Below, in pieces: positions 8,624 to 17,532 of a DNA stretch of 64,000 nucleotides; the first letter of the stretch is position 1, and the number at the start of each line of letters is the position of its first letter. The translations under genes were made by a program, and so were the position numbers. This DNA comes from JAQWRV01 sp045564915 (GTDB taxonomy: Bacteria; Pseudomonadota; Alphaproteobacteria; Rhodospirillales; Rhodospirillaceae). The notes beneath the pieces are model-generated. The model was not told where the DNA came from and did no database searches. It saw only the letters and a list, made by a program, of their open reading frames with translations. The stretch is taken from assembly GCA_045564915.1 (NCBI GenBank), contig JBJLGL010000009.1, positions 310,001 to 374,000 of the forward strand, given 5' to 3'.

Positions 8624-9733
8624 CTATTCTAGAGGCCCTTCCTGACCCAACATCTCCAATAGCCTGTCTTCATCGCATATAACCTCTTCCTGTGAATCTT
8701 GCGCACCAGTCTTGCTGAAGGCCTCTGTACTTTGGCCAACTTCCCCCTCTTTCCTAGAAGCGGAATTAGCCGGTCTAAAGTCAGCATATGCAGAAAAGAA
8801 ACAGCGCATGACATGGTTGACGCCCTTACTAGTCACCGACCGCTTGTTGCCCCCAAAATATTCTGAATTGTTATAGGTCCATGTGACAATCTCGTATGAG
8901 GGAAAATAGTCTATAAAATCAAAAGTGGCAGCTATCTCACCTGCGGCGGCTCTAAGAACAGACTTTGAATAGACTGTGCTCTGCAGTACATGCTGCGCTT
9001 CGTAAGTTGCCACCAGGGGCACAGGAGAAACTGTCAAAATTATCTTGCCATTCCCATTTAGTGCCCGAAACTCTGATGCTAGATTCCCCAAATGCGAGAT
9101 GACACTGGAAACAGAAAAGTTCTTATATTCATAGAGGTCGGGATCAAAATTTCCTACACCACAGCCAGGACATACTGGAAAAGCAGCGTTGGTCCTTTTT
9201 GAAATCCAGGTTTCTGTTAGCCCAAGTGTAATTACTAGAACATCAACCTCTGTGAAGAGCTGTCTAACAAACCGTAGGTGATTTTTTCTATCATCGTCTA
9301 GCTCAGATAGAGAAGCAAAACCTTCCGGCTCAATGTGGGGACGAAAAGGATCCGCATACCCATTCTGATAGCGCCACGGCTCTTCAAGAAATTCATCATC
9401 ACCTGTGGCACGCCTCAATAATTGAAGCATCTGCAGAGTATTGTACACGTTGCCGTAGCGAGCGGAAAAGATACCGTACCCATGTGCCCGCCTTTCTGTT
9501 TCTGAGAGCCATGACGGGCCATCTTCAGTCACAAAGAAATTGAATTCATTATCTAAAAGGTGTTGCGAGATATTTTGCGCGAAACAGCTGCCTATAGTTC
9601 CAATCTTTGTTGACTTGGATATATTGAATTTTGTCGAAACCGTTGGGTTTATGTTTTGATTATCAACGTCTCGGACGGCTTTAGCCCAATAAGACGTATC
9701 TGGTAATTCTTCATAAGGACACGGGGCGGTCAT
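8624..9733 (-). CDS. GSCFA-domain protein
   Basis: A 369-residue protein of the GSCFA family (PF08885), named for the motif seen here at residues 48-52 in IGTIGSCFAQNIS. Further family features are the ITLGLTETW segment near 165-173 and SPVPL near 225. GSCFA domains are distantly SGNH-like and are often found near surface-polysaccharide genes; no activity is established for most of them. It is the middle gene of a tight minus-strand operon: the methyltransferase ends 5 bases before its start, and the SGNH gene starts right after its stop. The last 50 or so residues are charged and probably disordered. Confidence 0.85.
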   Translation of the reverse strand: MTAPCPYEELPDTSYWAKAVRDVDNQNINPTVSTKFNISKSTKIGTIGSCFAQNISQHLLDNEFNFFVTEDGPSWLSETERRAHGYGIFSARYGNVYNTLQMLQLLRRATGDDEFLEEPWRYQNGYADPFRPHIEPEGFASLSELDDDRKNHLRFVRQLFTEVDVLVITLGLTETWISKRTNAAFPVCPGCGVGNFDPDLYEYKNFSVSSVISHLGNLASEFRALNGNGKIILTVSPVPLVATYEAQHVLQSTVYSKSVLRAAAGEIAATFDFIDYFPSYEIVTWTYNNSEYFGGNKRSVTSKGVNHVMRCFFSAYADFRPANSASRKEGEVGQSTEAFSKTGAQDSQEEVICDEDRLLEMLGQEGPLE

Positions 9734-9738
9734 AACTT

Positions 9739-10548
9739 CTATGCCAGCTCTAATTCGGATTCCGGCATGGAATCGTAATTATGTATGATTACTTTGGCCC
9801 CGCTGTCCGAATAGTATTGAAAATCTGAGTGCTCAATGTTGTAGCGAGTAACGCTTTCGTCCCAAGCTCTGCGCTCTCCGGCGTCTCTGCGCGCTCTAAA
9901 GCAATTCCAATCATCAAATAGAATAATTGCTCCCTCTGAAACCATTCCATGACCAAAAAGATGGTTTAGGACCTCTACTGTTGACTGATATAAATCGCAA
10001 TCCACGTGGACGAATGCAAATCTAGTAGTCGGCTCAATAGATTCTAATGTCTGCGCAAAGTATCCGTCATAAACTATTATATCTTTAGCTGACAAATACT
10101 TACTCATTGCTTTGAGGATGGCTTCTGGTCCTACACCGGTGTTCAGGCTACCCTCCCCCCAACTCCCGCGCGTTACATGTGGAGAAATTGCATCAATCTC
10201 ATGTTCCGCTTTTGGCATGCCTTTGAATGAATCGAACAAATGAAGACGCTTAAGAACAGCCTCCATTTCCGGACGCAGCTCTTGCTTTCGCCTAGAACGT
10301 TGCTCATTGCTTGACATAGCATGTGCAATTACGGCGGCGGTTCTCCCTGTATTTGTTCCAAATTCGGCTATGTCTCCATCAACATAATTATCGTAGCAGT
10401 GCAAGAGCGATAGTCTGATGGCATTGAAAGTTTCTTGCCAACTTAACCCAGTGCTTGGATGGAGTTTGCCAGCTTTCACAAGATTCTGAATGTCTAATAC
10501 CATACCATTTCCATTTGATGCAGGAGGGCCAAATAAGTGCGCCAGCAC
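9739..10548 (-). CDS. TylF/MycF-family O-methyltransferase
   Basis: A 269-residue SAM-dependent methyltransferase of the TylF (macrocin O-methyltransferase) family. It has the SAM-binding loop AEFGTNTGRT (61-70), the metal/sugar site segment FVHVDCDLYQST (179-190) and LFDDWNCFRARRDAGE (210-225). Members methylate hydroxyls on sugars of antibiotics or on surface glycans. It is the first gene of the TylF-GSCFA-SGNH operon, so a methylated, acyl-modified glycan or glycosylated metabolite is a reasonable guess for the pathway, but no glycosyltransferase is present nearby. Confidence 0.88.
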   Translation of the reverse strand: MLAHLFGPPASNGNGMVLDIQNLVKAGKLHPSTGLSWQETFNAIRLSLLHCYDNYVDGDIAEFGTNTGRTAAVIAHAMSSNEQRSRRKQELRPEMEAVLKRLHLFDSFKGMPKAEHEIDAISPHVTRGSWGEGSLNTGVGPEAILKAMSKYLSAKDIIVYDGYFAQTLESIEPTTRFAFVHVDCDLYQSTVEVLNHLFGHGMVSEGAIILFDDWNCFRARRDAGERRAWDESVTRYNIEHSDFQYYSDSGAKVIIHNYDSMPESELELA

Positions 10549-10914
10549 CTAAACTGCAAATAAGAATTATTGCCTGGTTACGCCTGAAGAACACTAAGCT
10601 TCTAAGCCGTGCGTTCTGATAATGCTATAGGCAAATTAATTACCAAACCATCGAATTCGGCGGGGTTATCTAGTCTTGGATTAATCAGCCTACACATACA
10701 AATTTGCATAATTTAGAAAATAGCTAATCTTTTTGTCTGACCTTATTTGTTTCTTGCCTGAGTCAGTTTCTTAAATGTCCTTTGCCTGCAGTGGGAGCTT
10801 AACTTGCAATCTTATACACGGGAAAATGCTGCTAGTGGGTCAGCGGCTTCTGATTACTTCAGATAGAGACTGTTGTGGACAAAAAGCCATAGAATATTGA
10901 ATTCATTAGTAAAA
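10549..10914. other. Gap between TylF operon start and tRNA-Ala
   Basis: No gene was found in these 366 bases. The promoter of the minus-strand TylF-GSCFA-SGNH operon should lie here, though no convincing -35/-10 pair stands out. Two sequences one base away from a DnaA box occur: TTATACACG at 10812-10820 and TGTGGACAA at 10874-10882. Two isolated near-matches are weak evidence and may be chance in AT-rich DNA. No copy of the tRNA 3' end was seen, so there is no visible attachment-site repeat. Confidence 0.4.
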
Positions 10915-10990
10915 TGGTGGAGCCGAGCGGGATCGAACCGCTGACCTCGACGTTGCGAACGTCGCGCTCTCCCAACTGAGCTACGGCCCC
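10915..10990 (-). tRNA. tRNA-Ala (anticodon CGC)
   Basis: Read on the minus strand, the 76 bases fold as a full cloverleaf. The acceptor stem GGGGCCG pairs with CGGCTCC (one G-U), the D arm is GCTC/GAGC, and the anticodon stem CGACG pairs with CGTCG around loop TTCGCAA. The T arm is AGCGG-TTCGATC-CCGCT, followed by an encoded ACCA end. Loop positions 34-36 are CGC, which reads the alanine codon GCG. The 3' end faces the accessory cassette at 5.8-10.5 kb, the usual geometry for tRNA-linked integration, although no attachment repeat or integrase is visible. Confidence 0.95.
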
Positions 10991-11246
10991 TCGGAACGGG
11001 CGCGGATACTGGTCTGCGCAACGGTTATCTGTCAAGCACTGGTGTGGCTCTATAAAACGGGAAGACTAACGTTAGATGGCCGTAGATAGCGTGATTTTAG
11101 TAACTAAATCACTATAGATTATGATGTCTATTTTCATTTCACATAAAGGTGCGATTTGCTTATTTATTAGTCTTCCCCTAATTAGGGTAACGACAGATGC
11201 CTAATCCACCGCCGCCTATTCCGCCCTGACAGCAAGCTGTAGTTGC

Positions 11247-11546
11247 ATGAACACAATACTTATTCCGCTATTCCAAGTCGTCTACGCTGGCCTCAATTTC
11301 TATTGGTGGGCAGTAATAATCTCTGTAGTACTAAGTTGGTTGGTCGCCTTCAATGTGATTAACACTAATAACCGGTTTGTGCATATTGTTGGATCGGCTC
11401 TTTACTCTATTACAGAGCCGGCACTGCGCCGGATTCGAGGTATTCTTCCAGCAATGAATGGCATAGACTTTTCACCCATCGTACTCGTTTTGATTATTTA
11501 TTTTCTTCAGTTATTCTTAGTTCAATTGATTATCAAATTGAGTTGA
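11247..11546 (+). CDS. YggT family membrane protein
   Basis: A 99-residue protein with two hydrophobic segments (about residues 15-40 and 72-95) and the YggT-family pattern SALYSITEPALRRIRGILP between them. YggT proteins are small inner-membrane proteins of poorly defined role, linked in some bacteria to osmotic tolerance and cell division. The next clear gene on this strand is folD, 177 bases downstream. In many alphaproteobacteria a DUF167 gene lies between the two; none is recognisable here. Confidence 0.85.
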   Translation: MNTILIPLFQVVYAGLNFYWWAVIISVVLSWLVAFNVINTNNRFVHIVGSALYSITEPALRRIRGILPAMNGIDFSPIVLVLIIYFLQLFLVQLIIKLS

Positions 11547-11723
11547 AACCTTTCTTATGATCCACGTTGCCGTAGTGAGGCAGATGGTCTGTTTGGCAAA
11601 CCCACCCTCTATAATTTCTTATATTATTAATATTCCCCTGCCATTGATTCCTGTCGCGGTAGGCTGCTTGAAAGTGCTACGCATCAATAATAAACCCACA
11701 GCACCTTCTGCCATCGCCGACCA

Positions 11724-12650
11724 ATGGAGTCCCATATGAATAACACTGCCTCACATTCAGCAGCTATCATAGATGGCAAGGCTACGGCGCTTGATCTGCG
11801 TACCTGGGTTGGAGGGCAGGTAAAATCCCTGACTGATCATCATGGTATTAAGCCGGGCCTAGCGGTTGTACTGATCGGTGATGATCCAGCCAGCCAAGTC
11901 TATGTTCGCAACAAGCGCAAGGCTGCAGTAACGCTCGGTATGGAGTCCTATGCGCACACACTTTCAGCGGATACTGATCAGGAAACAGTCATGCAGCTGG
12001 TGCGTGAACTAAATGCTGATCCAAAGGTGCATGGTATTTTGGTTCAATTACCCTTGCCCAAGAATCTTGATGAAAAACCTATAGTGATGGCAATTGACCC
12101 CATAAAAGATGTAGATGGCTTGCATCCTGAAAACGCAGGACGCTTGATGGCTGGGGATGTCGGCATGGTGCCTTGTACCCCACTTGGCTGCCGGCTCCTT
12201 CTCCGAAGGCTGCTGGGCGATATGACAGGTAAGGATGCGGTCGTCATTGGTCGGTCCATGCTATTCGGGAAGCCGATGGCACAGTTGCTGCTGTCGGAAA
12301 ACTGTACCGTTACAACAGCCCATTCCCGCACAGCTGATCTGGCACTTCACTGCCGCTTTGCTGACATCTTAATCGCTGCAGTTGGTCAGCCGGAAATGGT
12401 CAAGGCTGATTGGGTTAAACCGGGTGCCGTAGTAATTGACGTTGGTATCAACCGGATGCCTGGTAATAACGGAAAGCACAAGCTGGTTGGCGACATTGAT
12501 TTCTTGCAGGTGTCACAAGTGGCTTCGGCTATCACACCAGTGCCAGGTGGGGTTGGTCCCATGACGATTGCCTGCTTGATGTTTAATACGTTTCGCGCTG
12601 CCTGCCTTCAAGGCGGGTTGGCTGACGTGGAAATGCCAAAAGAATTCTAG
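11724..12650 (+). CDS. folD: Methylenetetrahydrofolate dehydrogenase/cyclohydrolase
   Basis: A bifunctional cytosolic enzyme of one-carbon metabolism that converts 5,10-methylene-THF to 10-formyl-THF with NADP+. At 308 residues it is near the usual 285-300. The catalytic lysine region is YVRNKRKAAVTLGM, followed by GILVQLPLP, the DVDGLHPENAGR loop, the PCTPLGC segment, the dinucleotide-binding GRSMLFGKPMA and the closing TPVPGGVGPMT. ATG 11736 (MNNTASHS) is an alternative start four codons in. The gene converges with the crotonase, leaving a 3-base gap. Confidence 0.95.
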   Translation: MESHMNNTASHSAAIIDGKATALDLRTWVGGQVKSLTDHHGIKPGLAVVLIGDDPASQVYVRNKRKAAVTLGMESYAHTLSADTDQETVMQLVRELNADPKVHGILVQLPLPKNLDEKPIVMAIDPIKDVDGLHPENAGRLMAGDVGMVPCTPLGCRLLLRRLLGDMTGKDAVVIGRSMLFGKPMAQLLLSENCTVTTAHSRTADLALHCRFADILIAAVGQPEMVKADWVKPGAVVIDVGINRMPGNNGKHKLVGDIDFLQVSQVASAITPVPGGVGPMTIACLMFNTFRAACLQGGLADVEMPKEF

Positions 12651-12653
12651 CTT

Positions 12654-13427
12654 TTATTCGAATGTTGTGAAATCTGGAGTTCGTTTCTCATAGAAAGCAG
12701 CAATAGACTCTTTAACTTCTGGACTATTTAATCGTTCACCAAATACTTTTGCCTCGTGATCAATCCTGGCGCGAATAGTTTCCACGTTCATATTAAGCAG
12801 TGCCTTTGTCTCGCGAAGAGCAGCGGGTGGTTTGGAAGCGAGTTTTTCTGCCCCACCACGCGCTGTCAACAAAAGGTCATCAGCGGAACACACAGTATTG
12901 ATAAGTCCAATGTCTAACGCTTTCTTGGCACAGAAAGGGTCACCAAACATCAACATCTCAGCAGCGCGGGTGCGGCCTGCCAAAGTTGGCAAGATCAGAC
13001 TTGACCCCAATTCCGGCACTAGGCCTAAATTGACGAAAGGTAACTGGAATCGGGCTGATTCAGCCGCGTACACTATATCGCAGTGAAGCAGCATCGTTGT
13101 GCCGATACCTATAGCCAGTCCATTTACGGCTGCCACTACAGGCTTTTTAGCCCCCGCAATAGCATGCATAAACCGGAATACTGGACTTGAGGAGCTGACC
13201 GGCGGGTTTTCCAGGAAGTCCATTAAATCATTGCCAGCTGTAAAGCTGTCGGCTGTGCCGGTCACAAGGATAGTCCTTACCTTAACATCTTTATCGGCTG
13301 AGGTAATAGCGTCAGCCAAGGTGGCATACATAGATGCTGTTAAGGCGTTTTTCTTCTCGGGCCGATTAATTGTTAAGGTCAGAATACGATTCGCAACATC
13401 TTTGCTAATCAAATCTCCCATACACAT
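12654..13427 (-). CDS. Crotonase-fold enoyl-CoA isomerase-like protein
   Basis: A 257-residue crotonase superfamily protein. The oxyanion-hole segments are present (SFTAGNDLMDF near residue 62 and AVNGLAIGIGTTML near 100). The two glutamates of true enoyl-CoA hydratases are missing: the GGCE position reads IGTT and the QPE position reads LPF. A glutamate does occur in GLVPELGSS, where delta3,delta2-enoyl-CoA isomerases place their catalytic acid, so isomerisation is more likely than hydration. Its start lies 13 bases beyond the argG stop on the same strand, so it may be read through from argG. Compare the hydratase at 22.5 kb, which keeps both glutamates. Confidence 0.85.
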   Translation of the reverse strand: MCMGDLISKDVANRILTLTINRPEKKNALTASMYATLADAITSADKDVKVRTILVTGTADSFTAGNDLMDFLENPPVSSSSPVFRFMHAIAGAKKPVVAAVNGLAIGIGTTMLLHCDIVYAAESARFQLPFVNLGLVPELGSSLILPTLAGRTRAAEMLMFGDPFCAKKALDIGLINTVCSADDLLLTARGGAEKLASKPPAALRETKALLNMNVETIRARIDHEAKVFGERLNSPEVKESIAAFYEKRTPDFTTFE

Positions 13428-13440
13428 TACTCTTTCTCGG

Positions 13441-14643
13441 TTATTTATTGGTTAGGGCACCGAGTCGTAAACGCAGAGCATTGAGCTTTATAAACCCTTC
13501 TGCATCATGTTGGTCATAGACATTGTCTTCTTCGAAAGTAACGTGGTCTAAACTATACATACTGTTTGGCGACTTGCGTCCAACAACAATCACGTTGCCC
13601 TTATAAAGTTTGAGACGCACTGTTCCTTTTACCCGTTGCTGGGTTGCGTCTATAGCCGCTTGTAACATTTCTCGTTCAGGCGAAAACCAATAGCCTGTAT
13701 AAACTATTTTCGCGTAGCGCGGCATCAACTCGTCTTTCATATGCGCCGCTTCACGGTCCAGGGTTAAGCTCTCAATAGCGCGTCTCGCCGTTAGCCAAAT
13801 GGTGCCACCTGGTGTCTCATAAACACCGCGAGACTTCATGCCGACATACCGGTTTTCCACAAGGTCGACCCTGCCAATGCCATGCATACCACCAAGCTCA
13901 TTAAGTTTAGCCAGGAAAGCCCCAGGCCCAAGCTGCTCGCCATTGATGGCAACAGGATCGCCTCTTTCAAAATCTATCTCTATATATTCTGGCTTGTTTG
14001 GTGCGTCCTCTGGGGATACGGTCATGCGAAACATCTCTTCATCTGGCTCATTCCATGGGTTTTCCAGGGCCTTGCCTTCATATGAAATGTGCAGCAGGTT
14101 AGCATCCATCGAATACGGTGCTGCCCCCCGCTTATCTGATGGAATTGGAATCTGGTTTTTTTCCGCGTAATCAATCAGTGCTGCCCGGGAATTGAGTTTC
14201 CATTCTCGCCACGGCGAAACCACTTGAATACCGGGTTCAAGGGCATAAGCAGTGAGCTCAAATCTCACCTGGTCATTGCCCTTGCCTGTCGCCCCATGGG
14301 CAATTGCGGTGGCGCCTGTTTCAGCTGCAATCTCAACCAGTCGCTTACCAATTAGTGGGCGGGCAATGGAGGTGCCTAGCAAGTAAACACCCTCATACAA
14401 AGCGTTGGCACGAAACATAGGAAAGCAATAATCGCGCACAAACTCCTCTTTGAGATCCTCAATATAAATATTTTTTATGCCCAACTTCTCAGCCTTTTCC
14501 CGGGCGGGCTCGAGCTCCTCGCCCTGGCCGATATCAGCAGTGAAAGTGACTACCTCATAATCTTTTTCTTCCTGCAGCCAGCGCAGGATGATTGAGGTGT
14601 CCAGCCCGCCTGAATAAGCGAGAACAACTTTATCGCGGCTCAT
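13441..14643 (-). CDS. argG: Argininosuccinate synthase
   Basis: A cytosolic 400-residue enzyme that joins citrulline and aspartate with ATP in arginine synthesis. The N-type ATP pyrophosphatase loop is YSGGLDTS (10-17). The characteristic AHGATGKGNDQVRFE segment follows near residues 114-128 and GRVDLVENRYVGMKSRG near 260. Length and motifs match class I ArgG. Transcription is leftward and the crotonase gene follows closely. The 157 bases between its start and the rlmN stop should hold the promoter. Confidence 0.97.
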   Translation of the reverse strand: MSRDKVVLAYSGGLDTSIILRWLQEEKDYEVVTFTADIGQGEELEPAREKAEKLGIKNIYIEDLKEEFVRDYCFPMFRANALYEGVYLLGTSIARPLIGKRLVEIAAETGATAIAHGATGKGNDQVRFELTAYALEPGIQVVSPWREWKLNSRAALIDYAEKNQIPIPSDKRGAAPYSMDANLLHISYEGKALENPWNEPDEEMFRMTVSPEDAPNKPEYIEIDFERGDPVAINGEQLGPGAFLAKLNELGGMHGIGRVDLVENRYVGMKSRGVYETPGGTIWLTARRAIESLTLDREAAHMKDELMPRYAKIVYTGYWFSPEREMLQAAIDATQQRVKGTVRLKLYKGNVIVVGRKSPNSMYSLDHVTFEEDNVYDQHDAEGFIKLNALRLRLGALTNK

Positions 14644-14800
14644 GGTGACATATTCCTAATGATGCGCCAGGCCAACCGTACCCGGCCTTTAATCTTAGCA
14701 GACGAAGAGAGGTAATAATGAATAACCCAATATTTGCCAGTCTATTTCGAAAAATGCCCTGGTGCAAAAAAGATTGTGACTCCCAGAGAATCAGAAACGA

Positions 14801-16000
14801 TCACGGCAATTGCAGATCTTTTTCTGCCCAGGCTTGGCTCGCTTGTACCTTACGTGCTCTGGCGGTTAGTTTTTCCGAGTCAGTTTTAAGCTGTCCACAA
14901 GCGGCTAGAATATCACGCCCGCGCGGTGTGCGTATGGGGCAGGTTATTCCGGATTGGGCGAGAATGTTCTGGAAGTGCTTAATTGTTTTGTAGTCCGAGC
15001 ATTCATGCTGCGTTCCGGGCCACGGATTAAATGGAATTAAATTAAATTTACAATGCACACCTTTTACTAGTTTGACCAATGCGTGTGCATCCTGCTCAGA
15101 ATCATTCACACCTTTTAGCATTGCATATTCAAAGGTAATGCGCCGTGAGTTGGATACCCCCGGATAATTTATGCAGGCTTTTATTAGCTCTTCCAGCGGA
15201 TATTTTTTGTTGATGGGCATGATTGTATTACGTGTTTCGTCAGTGGCGGCATGCAATGAAATGGCCAAGTTGACGCGCAGTTCTTCGCCACATTTCTTAA
15301 TCACCGGGACCACGCCTGAGGTGGAAAGGGTGATACGCCGTCTGCTAATTGCTAGCCCGTCACCGGCCATCGCGATGCGCATAGCTTTAGCAACCTCTTC
15401 ATAGTTGTAGAGCGGCTCGCCCATACCCATCAGGACAATATTGGTAAGAGATCGCTTTTCGTCTGTTGGGGTTGGCCATTCGCCAAGGGCGTCACGTGCC
15501 ATTATCACTTGCCCTATAATCTCGCCAGCTTTCAGATTGCGAACTAGCCGTTGTGTACCGGTATAGCAGAATCTACAGGTTAGAGTGCACCCCACCTGAG
15601 ATGAGACGCAGAGAGTGCCCCGATCATCGTCGGGAATAAAGACAGTCTCAGCCTTTTGGCCATCGCCAAAGCTAAAAAGCCATTTGCGAGTTCCATCTTC
15701 TGACAACTGCTCCGCAACTACGTTAGGCCGGTCGATCAAATAAGTGTTGGATAGTTCTGTGCGGAAATCCTTAGACAAATCAGTCATATCATCAAAAGAT
15801 TGCACCCCGCGATTATATAGCCAGTGGAAAATCTGGTTGCCGCGGAAGCGTTTTTCACCCAAATTTTCTGCGACTGCTGCTAGTTCAGGCTTGTCTAAGC
15901 CCAGAATCGGGAGCCGCACAGGGTCGCCTGGTGTGTTTATTGGGATCGCTTTCTCCCCATCTGATTTATAGCTATTAGGCATAGGCGTTCTCTTAAGCAC
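14801..16000 (-). CDS. rlmN: 23S rRNA (adenine-2503-C2)-methyltransferase RlmN
   Basis: A radical-SAM enzyme that methylates C2 of A2503 in 23S rRNA and A37 in some tRNAs. The iron-sulfur motif is C138-x3-C142-x2-C145 (GCTLTCRFCYTGTQ). The second catalytic cysteine is expected to be C368 in DILAACGQL. MGMGEPLYNYE lies near residue 206 and is the usual RlmN/Cfr segment. At 399 residues it is close to the family length. ATG 15982 (MPNSYK) is a possible alternative start. It is monocistronic, with a 254-base upstream gap. Confidence 0.95.
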   Translation of the reverse strand: MLKRTPMPNSYKSDGEKAIPINTPGDPVRLPILGLDKPELAAVAENLGEKRFRGNQIFHWLYNRGVQSFDDMTDLSKDFRTELSNTYLIDRPNVVAEQLSEDGTRKWLFSFGDGQKAETVFIPDDDRGTLCVSSQVGCTLTCRFCYTGTQRLVRNLKAGEIIGQVIMARDALGEWPTPTDEKRSLTNIVLMGMGEPLYNYEEVAKAMRIAMAGDGLAISRRRITLSTSGVVPVIKKCGEELRVNLAISLHAATDETRNTIMPINKKYPLEELIKACINYPGVSNSRRITFEYAMLKGVNDSEQDAHALVKLVKGVHCKFNLIPFNPWPGTQHECSDYKTIKHFQNILAQSGITCPIRTPRGRDILAACGQLKTDSEKLTARARKVQASQAWAEKDLQLP

Positions 16001-16254
16001 ATTTTCCCTAATCGCAAAGACTTCTTATTTTGCCTGAGCCTTTAGTATTTTAAACTGGTTTAGCGCTGTAAGTAGGACAAGAGAGCATACTGATTGGGGC
16101 TTTAAGGACGGTAAAAAATAATTGGTACGCCAATAAGAAGATTAGTTCTCTGTGTTTGAGTGTGGTGTTGATTTAGATCGCTGCCTCTTATTCACTAGCA
16201 TGCCAAGCTAACTAAGTGGCATATAGGGTTCGATTGTTGCGTGGTAGTTGACTC

Positions 16255-17034
16255 CTACTTTCCTACATCCGTTATTGTTGCCCGGTCTGAGCAGAGGGCA
16301 CAATCTGGGTCAGGTGTTAATTTGACCACCCTCTGGGTAAGGTCTAGAGAGTTATAAATTAACAATCGGCCAGCCATACCTTTACCTATGCCAAGGACCT
16401 CTTTTAAAACTTCGGTGGCCTGAAGTGTCCCCATGACTCCAGCTACCGCTCCTAAGATTCCGGCCTGCTCACACGTCCATACATCACTTGCCGGTGGTGG
16501 TTCCGGATGTAGGCAGCGGTAACACGGCCCACCGTCATGAGGTTTGTATGAAGATAGTTGTCCGTCAAAACTCAATACCGCGGCAGAGACAAGAGTCTTT
16601 TTCTCAAAAAAGCATGCATCATTAATAAGAAAACGAGTCTCAAAGTTATCGCTTCCATCTGCAATCACATCGTAGTCTCTGATCAGAGTACGAGCGTTAT
16701 CCGCAGTTAGCCGCAAAGTGTGTGGGTTGATGTTCACTTCAGGGTTGATGGCCCTGGCGCCCTTTTCCGCACTCTTTACTTTAGCCATTCCAATATGCTC
16801 CGTTGCATGCAGCACTTGGCGCTGTAAGTTAGATATATCAACTATATCATCATCTACTATACCGACGGTACCAACGCCCGCAGCGGTTAAGTATTGAATC
16901 AACGGTGAACCCAGTCCACCAGCTCCGATTACCAACACCTTGGCTGCTAACAATTTAGCCTGGCCGCCCAAGCCTACATTCGCTAGTCGTATGTGGCGGG
17001 CGTAACGTTCAATTTGATCGTCGGTTAGAGCCAT
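16255..17034 (-). CDS. MoeB/ThiF/HesA-family sulfur-carrier adenylyltransferase
   Basis: An E1-like enzyme that adenylates the C-terminus of a small sulfur carrier (MoaD or ThiS) for molybdopterin or thiazole synthesis. The nucleotide-binding loop is VIGAGGLGSP (35-44). DNFETRFLINDAC follows near 129-141. Two CxxC pairs for zinc are present (C171/C174 and C245/C248), and C188 in TCEQAG matches the conserved cysteine. I place the start at ATG 17034 (MALTDDQIERYARHI); a TTG at 17046 would add four residues without family support. dut lies 20 bases upstream on the same strand, so both are likely in one transcript. MoeB and ThiF roles cannot be separated here. Confidence 0.9.
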   Translation of the reverse strand: MALTDDQIERYARHIRLANVGLGGQAKLLAAKVLVIGAGGLGSPLIQYLTAAGVGTVGIVDDDIVDISNLQRQVLHATEHIGMAKVKSAEKGARAINPEVNINPHTLRLTADNARTLIRDYDVIADGSDNFETRFLINDACFFEKKTLVSAAVLSFDGQLSSYKPHDGGPCYRCLHPEPPPASDVWTCEQAGILGAVAGVMGTLQATEVLKEVLGIGKGMAGRLLIYNSLDLTQRVVKLTPDPDCALCSDRATITDVGK

Positions 17035-17054
17035 GGAGCAAATCAAATCCGGAG

Positions 17055-17510
17055 TCAGGCTGTGCCGGTTGAACCAAAGCCCCCGGCACCGCGAGCTGTT
17101 TTGGGCAGTTCATCCACTTCTATCATGACACCCTGGGTCACTGGCGCAATCACCATTTGAGCGATACGATCACCGCGTGTGATCCGAAAAGAATCAGACC
17201 CATGATTGATCAGAATAACCTTTACTTCACCGCGGTAATCAGCGTCGATGGTGCCCGGCGCGTTGAGCACAGTCACACCGTGTTTTGCCGCCAAACCTGA
17301 ACGGGGCCGCACTTGGGCTTCAAACCCGGGTGGTAATGCAATAGAGAAACCAGTCGGCACCAGCACCCATTCTCCTGCCCCAATGCCAACCTCTCCATCA
17401 ACCGCGGCATAAAGATCCATACCGGCGGCGTCGACCGTTTGGTGAACTGGCACAGGCAAGTCAGCACCATTATTAAGGCGTTTGAAGGCAATAGACACAG
17501 GGGTGATCAT
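17055..17510 (-). CDS. dut: dUTP diphosphatase
   Basis: Hydrolyses dUTP to dUMP and pyrophosphate, keeping uracil out of DNA and supplying dTMP synthesis. All five trimeric-dUTPase motifs are visible in 151 residues: AGMDLYAAV (29-37), RPRSGLAAKHG, GTIDADYRGEV, RGDRIAQMV and the C-terminal RGAGGFGSTG that closes the active site. It follows coaBC by 22 bases, an order common in alphaproteobacteria (coaBC-dut-ThiF/MoeB family). Confidence 0.97.
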   Translation of the reverse strand: MITPVSIAFKRLNNGADLPVPVHQTVDAAGMDLYAAVDGEVGIGAGEWVLVPTGFSIALPPGFEAQVRPRSGLAAKHGVTVLNAPGTIDADYRGEVKVILINHGSDSFRITRGDRIAQMVIAPVTQGVMIEVDELPKTARGAGGFGSTGTA

Positions 17511-17532
17511 TTTCTGCTCCGCTTCACATATC

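Noticed and set aside
10812..10882. Two one-mismatch DnaA boxes in front of the TylF operon
   Set aside because: Only two, 50 bases apart, in AT-rich DNA; not enough to call an origin or a DnaA-regulated promoter.
11557..11739. A 60-codon frame between yggT and folD, where a DUF167 gene often lies
   Set aside because: The frame is too short for DUF167 and shows none of its pattern; no ribosome site.
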